From contig JANBPT010000170.1 in NCBI GenBank assembly GCA_027575765.1, positions 1 through 62,389 of the forward strand: 62,389 nucleotides of DNA, in the 5' to 3' direction. Below the pieces are notes generated by a model. It was not told the origin of the DNA, made no database searches, and was given only the letters and a program-made list of their open reading frames with translations. Both the position numbers and the translations under genes were made by a program. The stretch is from Tieghemiomyces parasiticus (lineage: Eukaryota > Kickxellomycota > Dimargaritomycetes > Dimargaritales > Dimargaritaceae). This document shows positions 1-12,324 of this stretch, piece after piece. Within the stretch, counting starts at the first letter, position 1. Each line of letters opens with the position of its first letter.

Positions 1-325
1 CGACATTGTTCATCGGAGTACCATGATGAGGGTTAAAATTGATTAGTACCATCGAGTTGCGGATCACTGGAGCGGCCAGGGTGGCGCTCGTGGCGGAGTT
101 TGAGTGGCTCTTCGAGGATTCCGAAGGCTTTTCAGATTTATTGCTGGCTGCCAGAGCGGGTGTGGTGGAGACCTTGGTATCATCGGAAGTGGCTCTATCG
201 GCGAATGCGGCTGATTTGTCCTCAGGGTAGGGAAGTGCAAGGACCGCCGGCACCACCAGAATGTGCAAAATAGCGAGCGTCAGAACCACTATCAGTAGAG
301 TACCATAGCGAAAGGCGGCCATCAT
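1..325 (-). CDS. secreted or anchored Ser/Thr-rich protein, C-terminus beyond window
   Basis: The minus strand is open from an ATG at 325-323 to the left edge, giving 108 codons with no stop. The protein begins MMAAFRYG and has a strong hydrophobic stretch (about residues 9-31) ending in VLA before LPYPEDK, a typical secretion signal with a plausible cleavage site. The next 50 or so residues are rich in Ser, Thr, Ala and Lys, as in fungal cell-wall or surface-protein linkers. I do not recognise the family; the informative part probably lies outside the window. An intron near the edge cannot be excluded. The first Met is chosen because it precedes the signal peptide; the adjacent second ATG is equally possible. 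Confidence 0.55.
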   Translation of the reverse strand, partial: MMAAFRYGTLLIVVLTLAILHILVVPAVLALPYPEDKSAAFADRATSDDTKVSTTPALAASNKSEKPSESSKSHSNSATSATLAAPVIRNSMVLINFNPHHGTPMNNV

Positions 326-1648
326 AGTTCTAGTAACCGAAGATGGAACCGGTGGCTGGCGTGGTGAATGGTATTAGGCTAGTAATACTAAGGAAATTAG
401 TTGGCGCGGAAAGTGTTTAGAAAAATAGTGGCAAAGGGAGGGAGGGAATTGGAGATAATACAATTGATCGGTGGAGGGAAGGATAGATAGGAAAGGGGGA
501 CGGGGGTTGGCCTTCTTGTATGTCGAAAATTGGTCGTCGGCTGATGACAGCCGACAGCGTTGGTAGGATCGATCTATCCCGTCCTAATCGAGGCCTCTTC
601 AGCTGTCAGTGACCAGCTTAGGAGGGTCGCTATGCACCACGGCTTGAACTGCCCGGCGGGCTACTGCCCTTGTTGGGTCCCCGATGAGGTCCCGGTCATC
701 GGGCCCTCTTTCTTGGTGTCTCCGCCTGTTATGGCCTCCCAATTACATATGTACAGCTTGGTTAGAGGACTGAGGCAAGGAAACCTCCCCTCCGAAAAAA
801 AGTAGTTTATATTGGATAACTGAGGTGCGTCTTCTCACGTAACGCACGGCCACTTTGGAGCTGTTTCCCCCCTTTTTTTGACCAGCCGCGCAATCAGAGC
901 TGGCTGGGCTGGGCAGGTGCAGTTTCCCACTCAACTGACGGTGTCCACGAATCTTGGACAATAGTAAATACTATCTTGCATAACTAGCTGCCGTCTGGTT
1001 GCAAAGGATTGAGCTATCGATAGGTTGTCAGGCCAGCATAGACTGACCGTCGCACTCCATTTCATATATCCTAGGCGGGTGGACCGTGATTAAATCTAAG
1101 TAGTCACGGGCAGTAAGCCGGGGACCTTTTAACTTGTCTCCCCTGCCGTACTTAGAATGTCTTGAGCTTTGGGTACAGCCGCTCGCCGGTAATATCCTCG
1201 GCTGCAGGTTCAGTTGTCTCTTGCCAATGAGATCCAACTACATGCAAAAACTCGCCCCATCCTATTACTGCTGAAGTAGGTGACAGTAGGCTGCTTGTTA
1301 GTCACCACGAAGGGGAAAGCAGTTAAGGTATCAAGGATGCCACAACGTATAGTATATTTTGAAAGTTAGTCCGACTTGGTTCGGCATTCTTTCCCTTCCT
1401 GTCATGCTACATTCCGTAGTATTCCCCAGCAGATAATTTTTCCACACACGAGGAGCACTATTCATTTTTGTCAAACGGCGCTATTAGTATACAGTACACT
1501 GATGGTGACAAGAACATGGTAGTAAAATACCATGGATAGAAAATGGAACGCTATTGGATGCCCGCGTATAGTGGTGTTGGCAATGGGGTGCGATATATTA
1601 CAGGTTCGTGCGGCTTGACGGGACAGTAAATCGGTAGGTCTGTCGTTC
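326..1648. other. intergenic spacer
   Basis: Spacer between the start of the left-edge secreted-protein gene and the 3' end of the WOPR gene. It holds only short unconvincing reading frames, and I see no RNA gene or repeat. The first 200 bases are purine-rich on the plus strand, so pyrimidine-rich on the coding strand of the left-edge gene, matching the leader pattern of other genes here. Confidence 0.5.
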
Positions 1649-2932
1649 TTACAAGGTCAGCACACTACGCAGGGCATCGAGCTGGCGTCGGTCCTCGCTA
1701 TAAGCAGGGGACGTGGGCTCCAGCGAGGTTGAGAGGTGCGCCGTGTCGAAAAGGCTCGAGGGTGGGGGCAGGGGTTCCATCTTTGGGCGCCGAGAAGGTT
1801 CACCGGCCACTGCGTCGAAAAGACGCTTGGACGAGATAAGTGGTGGCAGCTGGTGGGGTACTCGTGGAGTGCGAGGTTCGGATGTCCCCAGGAGAGCCTG
1901 GGCGGTGACGGCGCCGTCGCTACGCCTGGTGAGAACGGTGGACGAGCGAGGTCGACCACGATGGGCCACCGCAACGTCGGTGGCAGCCATTTTGGATGGC
2001 TGGTAGATTTCGTAGACGGGTAAATGGGGGCTTAGGTCTGAAGAAATACACGTGGGTTGGCCATACGCTGGGGCCGAAGCGGGAACGGCCCGGTAAGCCG
2101 GCCCCGACGGCACACTCAGTTCATAGGGGGAGGGGCGGGTAAACGGGAAGCTTCTGGACGGGGCGTCATGGGAGTTGTCGACCACCGGGGGTCCGAAACT
2201 CACGGAAGAGGTGTACGGAGGGGCCGGGTAGCCGTAATGCGGTTGGTAGGGCGGGCTATGACCGGCCAGGTAGGCTGGTAGTTGGGACTCACCGGGGACG
2301 TACGCGGGAGAGTAAAATGCGGTCTCAGCAGAGTTGCTGAATTCAGGGGCCATATCCGGATAGTAGCCGTAGGGGATGGCAAGGCCCGCGAGGCGCGGAT
2401 CGTGAGTTGGAGTGGTGAGGCTGCGACTGAGGACGTCAGCCTTGTTATAGTAACAGATGAGGTGCAGCTTGTGGTTGTCGACAGTGGTAAGGGAAAGGGC
2501 CTTCTTGATGAGTCCGCTCTCTTTGACAAGGTGGCTGGAAGTGGAACTGCTGGCGCCGGGACTGGCCAGATCCGCGATGGGGGGAGACGGACTGGCCTTG
2601 GGGTGTGGGGGGATGGAATCCGAGTGGACACCGGATGTCGCTAAAGTGGAACTTGGACTGGGTTTGGCTCCACTACGTCGCCGAGCCTCGGTCTCCTGGT
2701 AGGTCAGAAAGCATCCCAGGACACGCGAGGCGGACCAGGACTTGCCGTCGGTCCACCGCTTCATACCGGACTCCTCCTCGTCCCAGACAAAGATCGACCC
2801 GGAGCGGATGGAGTTGCGCTCCTTCTCTCCGAGGCGTCGCTGTACGCGGTTTAGGATACCGCACCGACAGGCCTCAAAGAGCAGCAGTGCGTCGTGGCCG
2901 GTTTCAATGTAGCCTGTGTAGGACTCCAGCAT
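1649..2932 (-). CDS. PAC2: WOPR-domain (Gti1/Pac2 family) transcription regulator
   Basis: Encodes a 427-aa fungus-specific DNA-binding regulator. The start is the ATG at 2932-2930 because family members begin with the WOPR domain itself; here the protein opens MLESYTGYIE. WOPR part a covers about residues 1-85, with DALLLFEACR, RRLGEKER, IRSGSIFVWDE and KRWTDGKSWSASR. Part b covers about 140-186, with GLIKKALSLTT, LHLICYYNKADV and PTHDPRL. The GKSWSASR and FLTY wording is nearer Pac2 than Wor1/Ryp1/Gti1. The remaining 240 residues are Pro/Ser/Tyr-rich and look disordered, as expected for an activation region. No intron is needed. Family members control morphological switching, conidiation or virulence programmes; the targets here are unknown. 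The upstream region is unusually long. Confidence 0.93.
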   Translation of the reverse strand: MLESYTGYIETGHDALLLFEACRCGILNRVQRRLGEKERNSIRSGSIFVWDEEESGMKRWTDGKSWSASRVLGCFLTYQETEARRRSGAKPSPSSTLATSGVHSDSIPPHPKASPSPPIADLASPGASSSTSSHLVKESGLIKKALSLTTVDNHKLHLICYYNKADVLSRSLTTPTHDPRLAGLAIPYGYYPDMAPEFSNSAETAFYSPAYVPGESQLPAYLAGHSPPYQPHYGYPAPPYTSSVSFGPPVVDNSHDAPSRSFPFTRPSPYELSVPSGPAYRAVPASAPAYGQPTCISSDLSPHLPVYEIYQPSKMAATDVAVAHRGRPRSSTVLTRRSDGAVTAQALLGTSEPRTPRVPHQLPPLISSKRLFDAVAGEPSRRPKMEPLPPPSSLFDTAHLSTSLEPTSPAYSEDRRQLDALRSVLTL

Positions 2933-5110
2933 ATTGAAACAGTTAAGGAAAGGAGCGTAAGCAGATTGAGTGTCAAATGAGAGGAACAGTTGCACCGGTA
3001 AAGAGATGCCGTTACGCGGCCGGGTAGCTCCGTTAAATAGTTGCCAGGGTGGCTGGGGAAAGCCCGAGAAAAACCGGTCAGCCGTCAGGCGAGGGCAAGA
3101 AAGAAATAAGAGTAGACGAAGCGTCACAATGATCCGGATGGTCAGCGTAGCTTAAAATAAGTTACAGGGCCGAATAATGTCCGGTAAATACTTCAAGCAC
3201 CTTCTACTGCCTTAGATTAGAAAAGATAGGACAACAATTACGGGTAAGGAAGGTTTGTAGAAAATGGACAGATCAAAGTATCGAGGGACGGGAGGGAGGG
3301 TATTAGACTTTGCGTCCGGATTCGGATGCGGCAACGCCGGTGCCGATGACGCCTAATACAAGCTGGTAGAATCCCCTGGAGCAGCGGGATAATTGTGCGG
3401 TTCTAGCTGCTATCTAACTGTGGGGATGAGGTAATTGGCATGGAATCGCAGAGAACCCAGAATAAGGTTAGCGGATATGCAGACTATTTTATAGCGGGGC
3501 CTTTACGTAGTGGAGGTTACCGGGGACGACTCTTGCTCGGCAAAGGGTAATACGGTGCACATGCCAGTGTCCGTGAGTGGTCTGGCTGAGAAGAGGGAGT
3601 AGGGTTGAATTTCACCTGTCATGGCGAAAGAAGGACGGTCATGCGGGACGCCCATCCAGTACAATCCAGGCCTCCGCACGGTGCTTTGTCCAATCAGCAA
3701 AAGTGCTCAGGCGATTAATTGGCGACTTACCCGAAAGAATCAGACACTAATGGGGTGGGGGTTTAAATGGCTCGCCGAAGAGGATTGGTCGAGGCGGGGT
3801 GAGCGAGGGCGAGTGCTCGGGAGGAATAAGCGCAGGGAATTCAGTAACTACGCGGTCGGGTGGGCGAGACGGGCGGGGGGATAGCGGTGAGAGGGCGGAC
3901 GTCTGGAAGAGAGGGAGACAACGAAGGATTCAAGGCAGTCACGGTAACTACTGTGACGAAAAAGGGCGGATAGAGCGTGGGGATAACATACAGGGGGGGG
4001 GGGTTGTACGACGATTGGTCGCGGCGGGCAAGTGGAAAGGCAGCCCTTATTGGGTAAACAAGGCGCCACGGTAGCCTTGGTGAGGCACGATTTGGGCGCC
4101 ACAGATAAGTGCTGTTTATACAGGTTAGGATATTCGCCCGCCGATGAGTAGCAGAGGCTCGGGTTGAATCCTTGGTAGGTGTGGTTAAAATAGATAAGGT
4201 TTCTGTACAGAAAGTGGTGATGAGCAAGAGCTGGGAAGTGGCGGATGATAATAACGCGAAGGGACAGGTTTGGTGATTATGGCCGCACAAAGAAGCACTA
4301 GGTAGCGGCGGCAGTGTCGCCTGGGAGAAGCGGGAGGTGATAGTACACTGACGTTGAGCAAAGAGATAGTGCAGTAGTGACTGGGCCACTTGCGCAGGGT
4401 CACACGGATGGCTCGGTTGAACCGCCGATTGGTAGATACCGGTGGCCAGGAATAAAAGAAACTGGGGGTAGTCTAATCCAAATAGTGTCAGCTAAGGGAT
4501 GGGGGAGGGGAAGCAGCTCAGCAAATGGCAGAAGCGCAGGGAGCCATGGGTGTTCCAGTATAAAGCGAGGGAAAGGGTGAGTATCCGTGAACTGGTCTAG
4601 GCAGGCTATTCGCGAGTGCTTTCTAAATGGTAAACGGGGACGGTCAACTTTTAGCGTGTGACGCGCTAGTTGCTAAATCGACGAAAGGGGCAATGGGTAA
4701 GAAGTTCAAGGTGTGCGCCAATCGGATGAGGCTAACGGAGTTCGAGTAAGGCAGGGCAGCTATGGGTTTATATTAGACTGCGGGGGTCGTGCATAAGGAG
4801 GCCTTGTGGCGACGCAAGATTGGCGTTGATGAGTGTTAAAAGGAGGGGAATATCTGACAACAGAGGAGGCACGGTTGATTGCCGAATAAAGAAACACGGG
4901 CAGTACCCTGTGCGCATAAATGTGGTGGAGAGTGTCTGAGGGCTGGTTGTCCAGGGAAAGCTGTCCCATAAATTACCGAGGTTTAAAAACTATGATGTTC
5001 GCAATTGCAGCGGTCGGGAGTGTTGGTTTATATATCAGAGTGAATCAAAACAGGGTGGGAGTGGATTGGGCTAGAAGATGATGAGAAGGATGGGGAGGGG
5101 GGGGATAGCA
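2933..5110 (-). promoter_or_regulatory. long purine-biased upstream region of the WOPR gene
   Basis: No credible gene. From about 3,770 to 5,110 the plus strand is rich in G and A, including an 11-G run at 3993-4003, so the WOPR coding strand is pyrimidine-rich. The same polarity precedes the ATGs of the desaturase, flippase and calmodulin genes. I therefore read this as promoter and leader DNA, possibly with a distal transcription start. A 182-codon minus-strand reading frame at 3841-4389 follows from the base skew and is not called. Confidence 0.35.
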
Positions 5111-8100
5111 GGCTGTCTTTATGTTCCTTCCCCCCCCCTTTCTCCCCACACCTTCTGTTTTGTCAAAGTGTGTGAGCCCATGGGTCTACTGTGGCAACCC
5201 CCCTATAACCGATTGACTCACCACCCTTCTCAATCACCTCGCCTCTCCCCCACACGCGTGTGTGCCCATGCTCCGCTATTTTCTCCGTGGTGCATGGCTC
5301 TCTCCCCGTGACAAGGGCCCTACCTCGCTCCCCCACATCTTCACTCGTCTTGCTCTTCGAGAAGAAAATAGGGAGGGGATGACTCCTCGACTTAGCTTCA
5401 AGAGAGGTTAAAGCGCAGCTGCGCTTTCATCTCAGGCCCTGCCGCGCGGGTTCTAAACCGTGCGGCTAGAGGCTGCGCCTGGGGCCTATTCGTGCTGATT
5501 TACATGCCACTGGAATTCTTGGCGCCTGGCTGCCTCCGTGCGGATGTTTGGTATAAGGTTTAAACGACTTTGCAGCCGATTATTGGGTAAAACTGATGAG
5601 GGCCGTCGAATCGGCTATAAGATGCCAATGTCCGCGGTACAAATTGAGGCGGTTACCTATGTCGCTTTGCTACCGGCAAGCTGTTAGGCACTCGAGGCTA
5701 ACCGGGCGTCGTATTGTCCGTGGCCGGTAAGGACGATCGATAGGAACCGGTATGGGGTACCACCCCGCCGCCCTCCTACAACCTATTGGATATTCGTACG
5801 GACCATAAGGTCAACACCATTCGCTAAAACTAACTTCGTTAATCAGTGCCCCCTCACTTCGCCTACGCGGGTACCGTGACATACCGCTCGCCCACCGGTC
5901 GCATTCGCTTTCGTATCCTCCGCTGCCGGGGTCCTGCCGTGCTACCTTTGTTGCTCCAAGCAACATAGAGAGTGATGAACTCTGTAGTGACTAGAACCAA
6001 CCGGAGAGGGCCGTTACTCGTCCGCGTCTCGACTAGTGTTCAGTAAACGCCAATATGACATCTGGGGCACAATGTAGTATATAGTAATTGAATCGAAACC
6101 GAGTGGGCTATTCGAGGCCGTTTCCTTCGCTCCTACCACTAGGAAGAGTGTCTATGTTTCACTGCACTGCGCTCAGGGTGAGTGATATCCGTATAAATGG
6201 CGCACCTCGGACCATATTCTCGGTTCACGTAAAAAAATAATTACAGCACCGTTTTGGGGTTCCGTTGGGGCACTTCTTCCATCCTGTAGCCAGGCAGAAA
6301 CTGTGGCGGTGTGATTTGGAATGTAGCCCATTATTACAGCCTTCGTAGGTTGGAGGCTACGTGAAGGAAGAATATGTGTAATGACAATCCACTCGATAAA
6401 CCTACCAACACATCGAGGGGAAAATCGGAACATTTATGGCGGTGGCTGCTGTCCACCTTCCTCGCCAAATTTATGTGGATCTACTAAAGTTGGATCCTTC
6501 GCGGTTACCCTGGGAGAAAGTGCGCTAGAAGACATTATCTTCTGTCTGTACCTTCTAGCTTCACAAGGTTGCCGTTACGAAGCGCCAGCGGTCGGTCTTG
6601 TTAGGTGTAACGGCTAAGGGAGGCTGCTAATCCATTTTCGAGGACCCCACATCCACGTTTGGCTTTGACGGCGTGAAACGACAAAACTAACAGTGCCATA
6701 TTTTACCATATGCCCTACTTTGGGCCGTTCGTGGAGAGGACCTTTGGCGCAGGTTGGGCCTTCCGAGCCCCTCCTTTTGGCAACCCAAGTGACTCTAAGG
6801 CATGCCGTACCATGTTTACTGTTCGTAAAGGACATAACGAGGAGTTACAGGGGCCTAATAAGGAGTAAAGCCATCACAATTATCCAGTCCAGGTCCTCAA
6901 TTAATAACCATCATAACATCAGATCGAGTTAAGAAAAACAATAGGGCTAGGTTAAAGACAGGGCTCCCACCATCCCCACTCCTCTATCCGAGTTTTAGGG
7001 GGAGGCGGGGTAATGAGGAGAATAATAGGGTGATGACCTCCACATGAGAAGTATGGGGATACAGGGGGGGGGAGGGAAGGGTGGCCCCCGAAATTTGCTG
7101 CTATCATCCCCCGCTTCCCCTAGCACTGCAGTTTCGGTCATTCCGCAATCCAACTCCGGGCACTCCGAACGACCGTACCTACTTGACGTCGGCGTGTTGT
7201 TTCTGCCACCATGCTTCACGGGCGGAAAATCACTGCGGATGTTATGGCCCGAGAATCTTTCCCTGGTCCCCTAGGGTTAGTCAATAGTAGATTACACTGT
7301 ATAATTTCGTAGTATACCATGGCGGCCAGGATTTTCCTTGGCGTTCGCCGCGGTCGACCGATCCGGTTCGTCATTAGGCGTTGAAGGCACTCCGCATAGC
7401 TATTATCAAAGTGTCTTTTCTCGTGGACGTAGTTCACATCCTAATAGCCAGAAGGAGGAATGTGAGAAGGCTGATGGATATCTGTTAGACTGTCATCGCT
7501 GAAACGCCATTATGCACATTTCCGGCCCCATCAAAGCCAATCCAGCAATATTTTAAGATGGCCGACGGAAAGGCGTCTTTGAGAATTGGGTGCAGCAGGG
7601 CCAAGGTAGGAAGGCTAAATGAGCGGTTTGAGCTATCCATATTAAAACCTTGAGTTTCTTCTCTTGGATCTCCTCTGCATTCCGAACCGCTCGTATGCCA
7701 CCCTCTCCCCTCGCCCCACTCTCTTTCTCCTTGCCGTTCGGTCATCAGAGGTAGAACTTGTCACTAGGTGCCATCGATTAGAGCTTGTGCCCTATCGAGC
7801 TAATTATAGCCTTGCATAGCCTTACGCCACTCGGGCCGGAGTGAAAGCTTCAGGGTGTAGACTAATCAGCTGGGTGGGGCCGTAAGGATGGATTCGACGG
7901 GAAGAATGGTATGGGATTGAAGGGAATAAGCGTAATGAGAGGACGGCTGCCCGACACGAGGAAGCGATGAATATTTCGCCTGTGGGAGTCGATATTGCCT
8001 GCTTTTCTCCATCACTTACCCTACTGTCTAGGACGGTACCCTCTGTTGCCTGAGGTTTTGACTTATCTGTGAGTTCCGACACTGCGTCAGCGGAAAGGTT

Positions 8101-11100
8101 TGGTGGAAAAGAGGTCGTATCGACGCCCCGTTAGCCGACGCACACAGCAGTTGACATATCGCGAATCACGGCCGATAACCCGGGTACGGGGCGTACCAAT
8201 GGAAATGCGATAAAAACCTCAATCCTAGTTATTGACCCTATGTCTTTGATATGCCAACCACTCCTGAAAGTCCCAGACCGACTGACAAAGAGTTGGAACT
8301 AGACACTGTTTGGATAAGAGTGTTGCTACCAGTCTATGTCGATAATTAGCGCATCTAGGAACATGCACACATGCGTGAGTGAGCGTGCAGCGGTTCCTTT
8401 AACCGAGAAAGTCTTCATTATTTTTACATTTATGATCGAGCAGGGGGAATGGCGATGTGCATGGAGAGGGAGGAAGTGATAACAAGGCACGCTCAAGGTG
8501 CTCATCTTCCTAATATTACACAGCGGCCTGGGTGCCGTCAGTGTGAGGTGGTTTTCATACCGGATCAGTTCCGGACGGGCTAGTTGCCTCCCTGATTCAT
8601 CGATACCTACTACAGCCCCCTTCGAAGGGCATCCTCTGTTACACACACGCGATCCTTGTCAACTCAGGATCCACAACAAGTTAAACAATACTTCGCACTG
8701 ACTATTTGAAAGAATGCCAATGAAGCAGGAGCGGTACGCGCTTGTACGAAAACGGAGGAGGGCTTACACACAGAGGACAACGTGCAACGATTTAGTCAAC
8801 CTCCAGGTGTAATGTTTGGATAGATTGGGTATAAAGTGGGACTTGGCAGGGTCGTATTAGAGCAGCGAAGTAGGGATTGCTTTTTCTTTCCGATGTGTAC
8901 CGCTTTCATGCCCGCCTGATCCACCTTGTGGCGACTGATTACATGGCCCCTGACCCCACTCTTTCTCTATCGCTTATCATCCCCTCACCCTCTGGCGCCT
9001 TTGACCGTGGGAGTACCGAAACGTATACTATTTTTCTAAGGACTAATTTCTTGACATCGGCCGCGAAATTGTTATTCTGGCCTCAGTTACTCAACCGGAT
9101 GTTGCATGTAGTAGCCGAGGTTAAGTCTAGCACCCTGCACTTTGGAGACCAGGGGCCTCATGATGAATTCATACTACCCAATGATATGGAACACGTTGAT
9201 CCTTAGGAATCGCGCTTGTAATGCTTCGTTCTGGTATCGTTTTATTAATACCCGTCCCACTGCCTCACGAAGACCTCCATTGGATGTCATCACGATTCAG
9301 CGGTAGAGAGCAGCTGTAGACTTTGCAGTCCTATGATATAAAGTAGCCGTATAATGAGTAACGGTACCTCGTACCCTTTAGTTGGTTGATGAACAAAAAC
9401 TGCGCCGATTGAAAATGGGGTAGAATCTAAGCGCAAGTGAGGCGATGTATCTACCAAATGTCCAGGGAGGTGGTATCCGTGTGCAGTCTGTATTTAATGA
9501 CGTACTGCATACCGGTCTGCTGACTGGCCTGTATTTGGCATTGAACTTGACCTTCCGATGTCATGTGAGCTGAGCCTGCACGCTCTCGTCAAGGGTAACT
9601 TTGCTTTAGTTAAGGTGCTATATGCAATGTACGGTAGAAATTAGGGTTTTCACGAACCCCTTCGCCCTGTTTCTGGAGCTATTACCCAATCTCTGGCATT
9701 CCCCGCCCCTACAATTGCATCGGCGAAGTTAACGCCGAGCAGATGGAGACCGACGGTGCCAAGGGATCCCGGGCACATAAAGGCGCAATAACAGATCGGC
9801 ATGGGCTAGGCAAGGCCTTGCTACCCCTTTGTTTACCAGGCACACCCCGTAGATCAGTTTAGGGATCTGGCACGACAGTAGGGAGGTTGGGGTATAGGGT
9901 GACTTAGTCGACCGCCCTTTCCCAAATACCATGCCTGCAATCTAGATAGCACCGTGCCGATGGTTGGTTAATAATGTGCTATTGCTTCCCGCGCCCTGGC
10001 TGACGGATCAAGGTTTCAAAATACACTACAAGGCCCCATTTGCTTGAATATGGCGGTCAGAAGGTACGGTCGCTTCATTGTATATAAAGTATTGCACAAC
10101 GCCATTCTAGTGCAAGGTATTGGGGTTCTTTATCACCATGTGTAGTACGACGAGACACTGTGGATGTCTAAAAATGTTCTGCGTAACCTTTATCATTTTC
10201 TACTAGGCCGTATAGGGGAAATGGCTACATTGATGGCCTCCGGCGTAGTAAACGACCGGTCGCCAAGATATAAGCCATCTATTTTCCTTTCCAGTTTAGG
10301 TCTTAAGCTGGATCAAACCTTTAAAGTATGGCCGGGTAGTCCTGATGATAAAGAAGGCCAGTGGCGGCAGCCGATATAGGACTCATTAGATCTACCGAGG
10401 CTACTATAACCAACGCGATCTCCTTTACTGCCACTATTTCTCCCACTTTACCGATGGTTCATTATTTAGGGTGGCATCAACGACTTTTCCGCACAATTAT
10501 ATTGGAATGAGCAGGGGTGATTGCAGATTATGTCCGCCATTATTTCTACGTGACCTGGGGTGAGATGACTTTGGGCCCACTTAAACCCGCAGCCTGGTCG
10601 TTGACAGGCTCTGCCGAACGAGCGACTGCCAGTTGGGGACTGAGGCCAGTAACGAGTGACCTACACGCACTGTGGGATCCTCCTGGGCGGGTAGAGTGTC
10701 GGATTCTTGAATTCTCGAACGGGAGTGTTTGATCGGACGAAGTTGACTGGATTTTAAAGGAAGAGGTTGCAGGTAGGAATAGGGTTGGGTGAGGTTCGTG
10801 ATATGCCTCTAGGGTTTTCAACGGAATCGAACTACGTGTCTGTCAAGTAGGGAATTGCCTTACCTCATGTCATTTCCATCTCCCATCGACTACACCCCCC
10901 AGTCGAGCCATTTGTTGATTTTACTGAAACCCCACCCGTACTCACCTCAGATTGCAGTAGGCAGCCTGGTGGCTGGTGCTCTAGTGCCTATTGGTGAAAG
11001 GACAGCGTGACCTCCTTTGATGACATACCGGTGGGATAATGGAAGGTTGAATCCCAACATTTACGACACGGCACCTGTACAGTCTCCCTCACATTACCTC

Positions 11101-12320
11101 GGCACGTCGATACGGTACTCCGTATTCCATCGGCAGTTCGTCTGCGTAGTCATGGAATATTTCTTGACTTTCATTCACAGGCTCATGGCTGTGAATATAT
11201 AGGGGTGGTGGCCATTACCATGTAAAGTTGCGGTTCAGAGTTTTGGCGATGTCACCAGCCTTTTTTTCACATCGATGTAGTTTGTATTATGTTACCGGGA
11301 TATGCGAAGGTGCGAATAATCCTTTCGCATGGTAGCCGGTACATTGAAATTCAACGGCGAGGCCACCTTGCCGAAACCCGCCCTTGATTTCTTTTTCACT
11401 CGCTAGATTATCTGTTTGATTATCGACAAATTCAAAGTTCCAAGCGTGTCAGGAGAAATAGCCATCCGGTCCGACTATGGCGGCTTCGCCATCCAATAAC
11501 TTAGTTTCAAGGAATCTACGTAGTCAATTTCTGAACTATTTGGGAGGGGCCTTCCGACTTGGAATTGTGAATGTTTTATTCTTTGTCAGCACTTCATACT
11601 CAGCCCCGTGAATGTCCTGGGGAGGCACGCTCTCCTTATCTGTTTCCGTCCAGTATCGCAGTGGCAACTGGGTCCTTCTCATAAACGCGTTGCCTTTAAA
11701 TTGTGCCATCATTTTCAGTTTTGTTGATAAAAAAAAACTAACTCTCAGCAGCTGTAAAGAAGAGCTCCACTAGCTTAAACGGTCACGACTTTGGGCAGAC
11801 CGACATGACTTTCTAAAAGTTGCCAAACATTTCTATTTCCACAATGCGTGGCACATATCTATTAGCTTCAAGATGGGCATTCATCAATAGCTCTCGCATA
11901 TAAGGGACTGTTAACGTGGCTTAACCCCCTTTGCAATCTTTAATGCAAGGAAAGTTACTCCGGCGGCACCTCTAAAAATTTAATCCTAAAATAGTCGCAC
12001 GTAGGACTATCCGCCTCTCATTACGCCACCAGAAGTTCCAAGTGCCACCACCGCCCTCCTCAGTATACGTGGGAAAAAAACAATGCAGGTGGAGAGGGGG
12101 GGTGCTAAATGGTGGGGGTTTCAGAAAATAGGGCAGAAGGACCAGGTACAACTAAAAGGACCCTATCACCCCCAGGTAGACCTACCCTGCCACCCCAATC
12201 CCGCACACCTTTCTGGCGGTTTGAAAAGGCTCCGATCATTTGAAAGATAGCTCGCGGTGTAAGGCATACAGACCAAACGTTACAATGTCTGCAGTAGGCT
12301 GTTAGTTATACCTCTCGCCA
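5111..12320. other. gene-poor region
   Basis: Seven kilobases with only short, compositionally ordinary reading frames, mostly lacking an ATG near their start. At about 5,110 the strand bias flips from purine-rich to pyrimidine-rich (to about 5,360), which resembles a plus-strand leader, but no convincing reading frame follows. A 9-G run lies at 7064-7072. I recognise no transposon protein, tRNA or rRNA. Old decayed repeats are possible but cannot be shown by eye. Confidence 0.4.
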
Positions 12321-12324
12321 CGAT

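Noticed and set aside
3841..4389. 182-codon minus-strand frame
   Set aside because: Pro/Ser/Thr-rich composition follows from the purine skew of the other strand; no motif, and overlapping frames are equally open.
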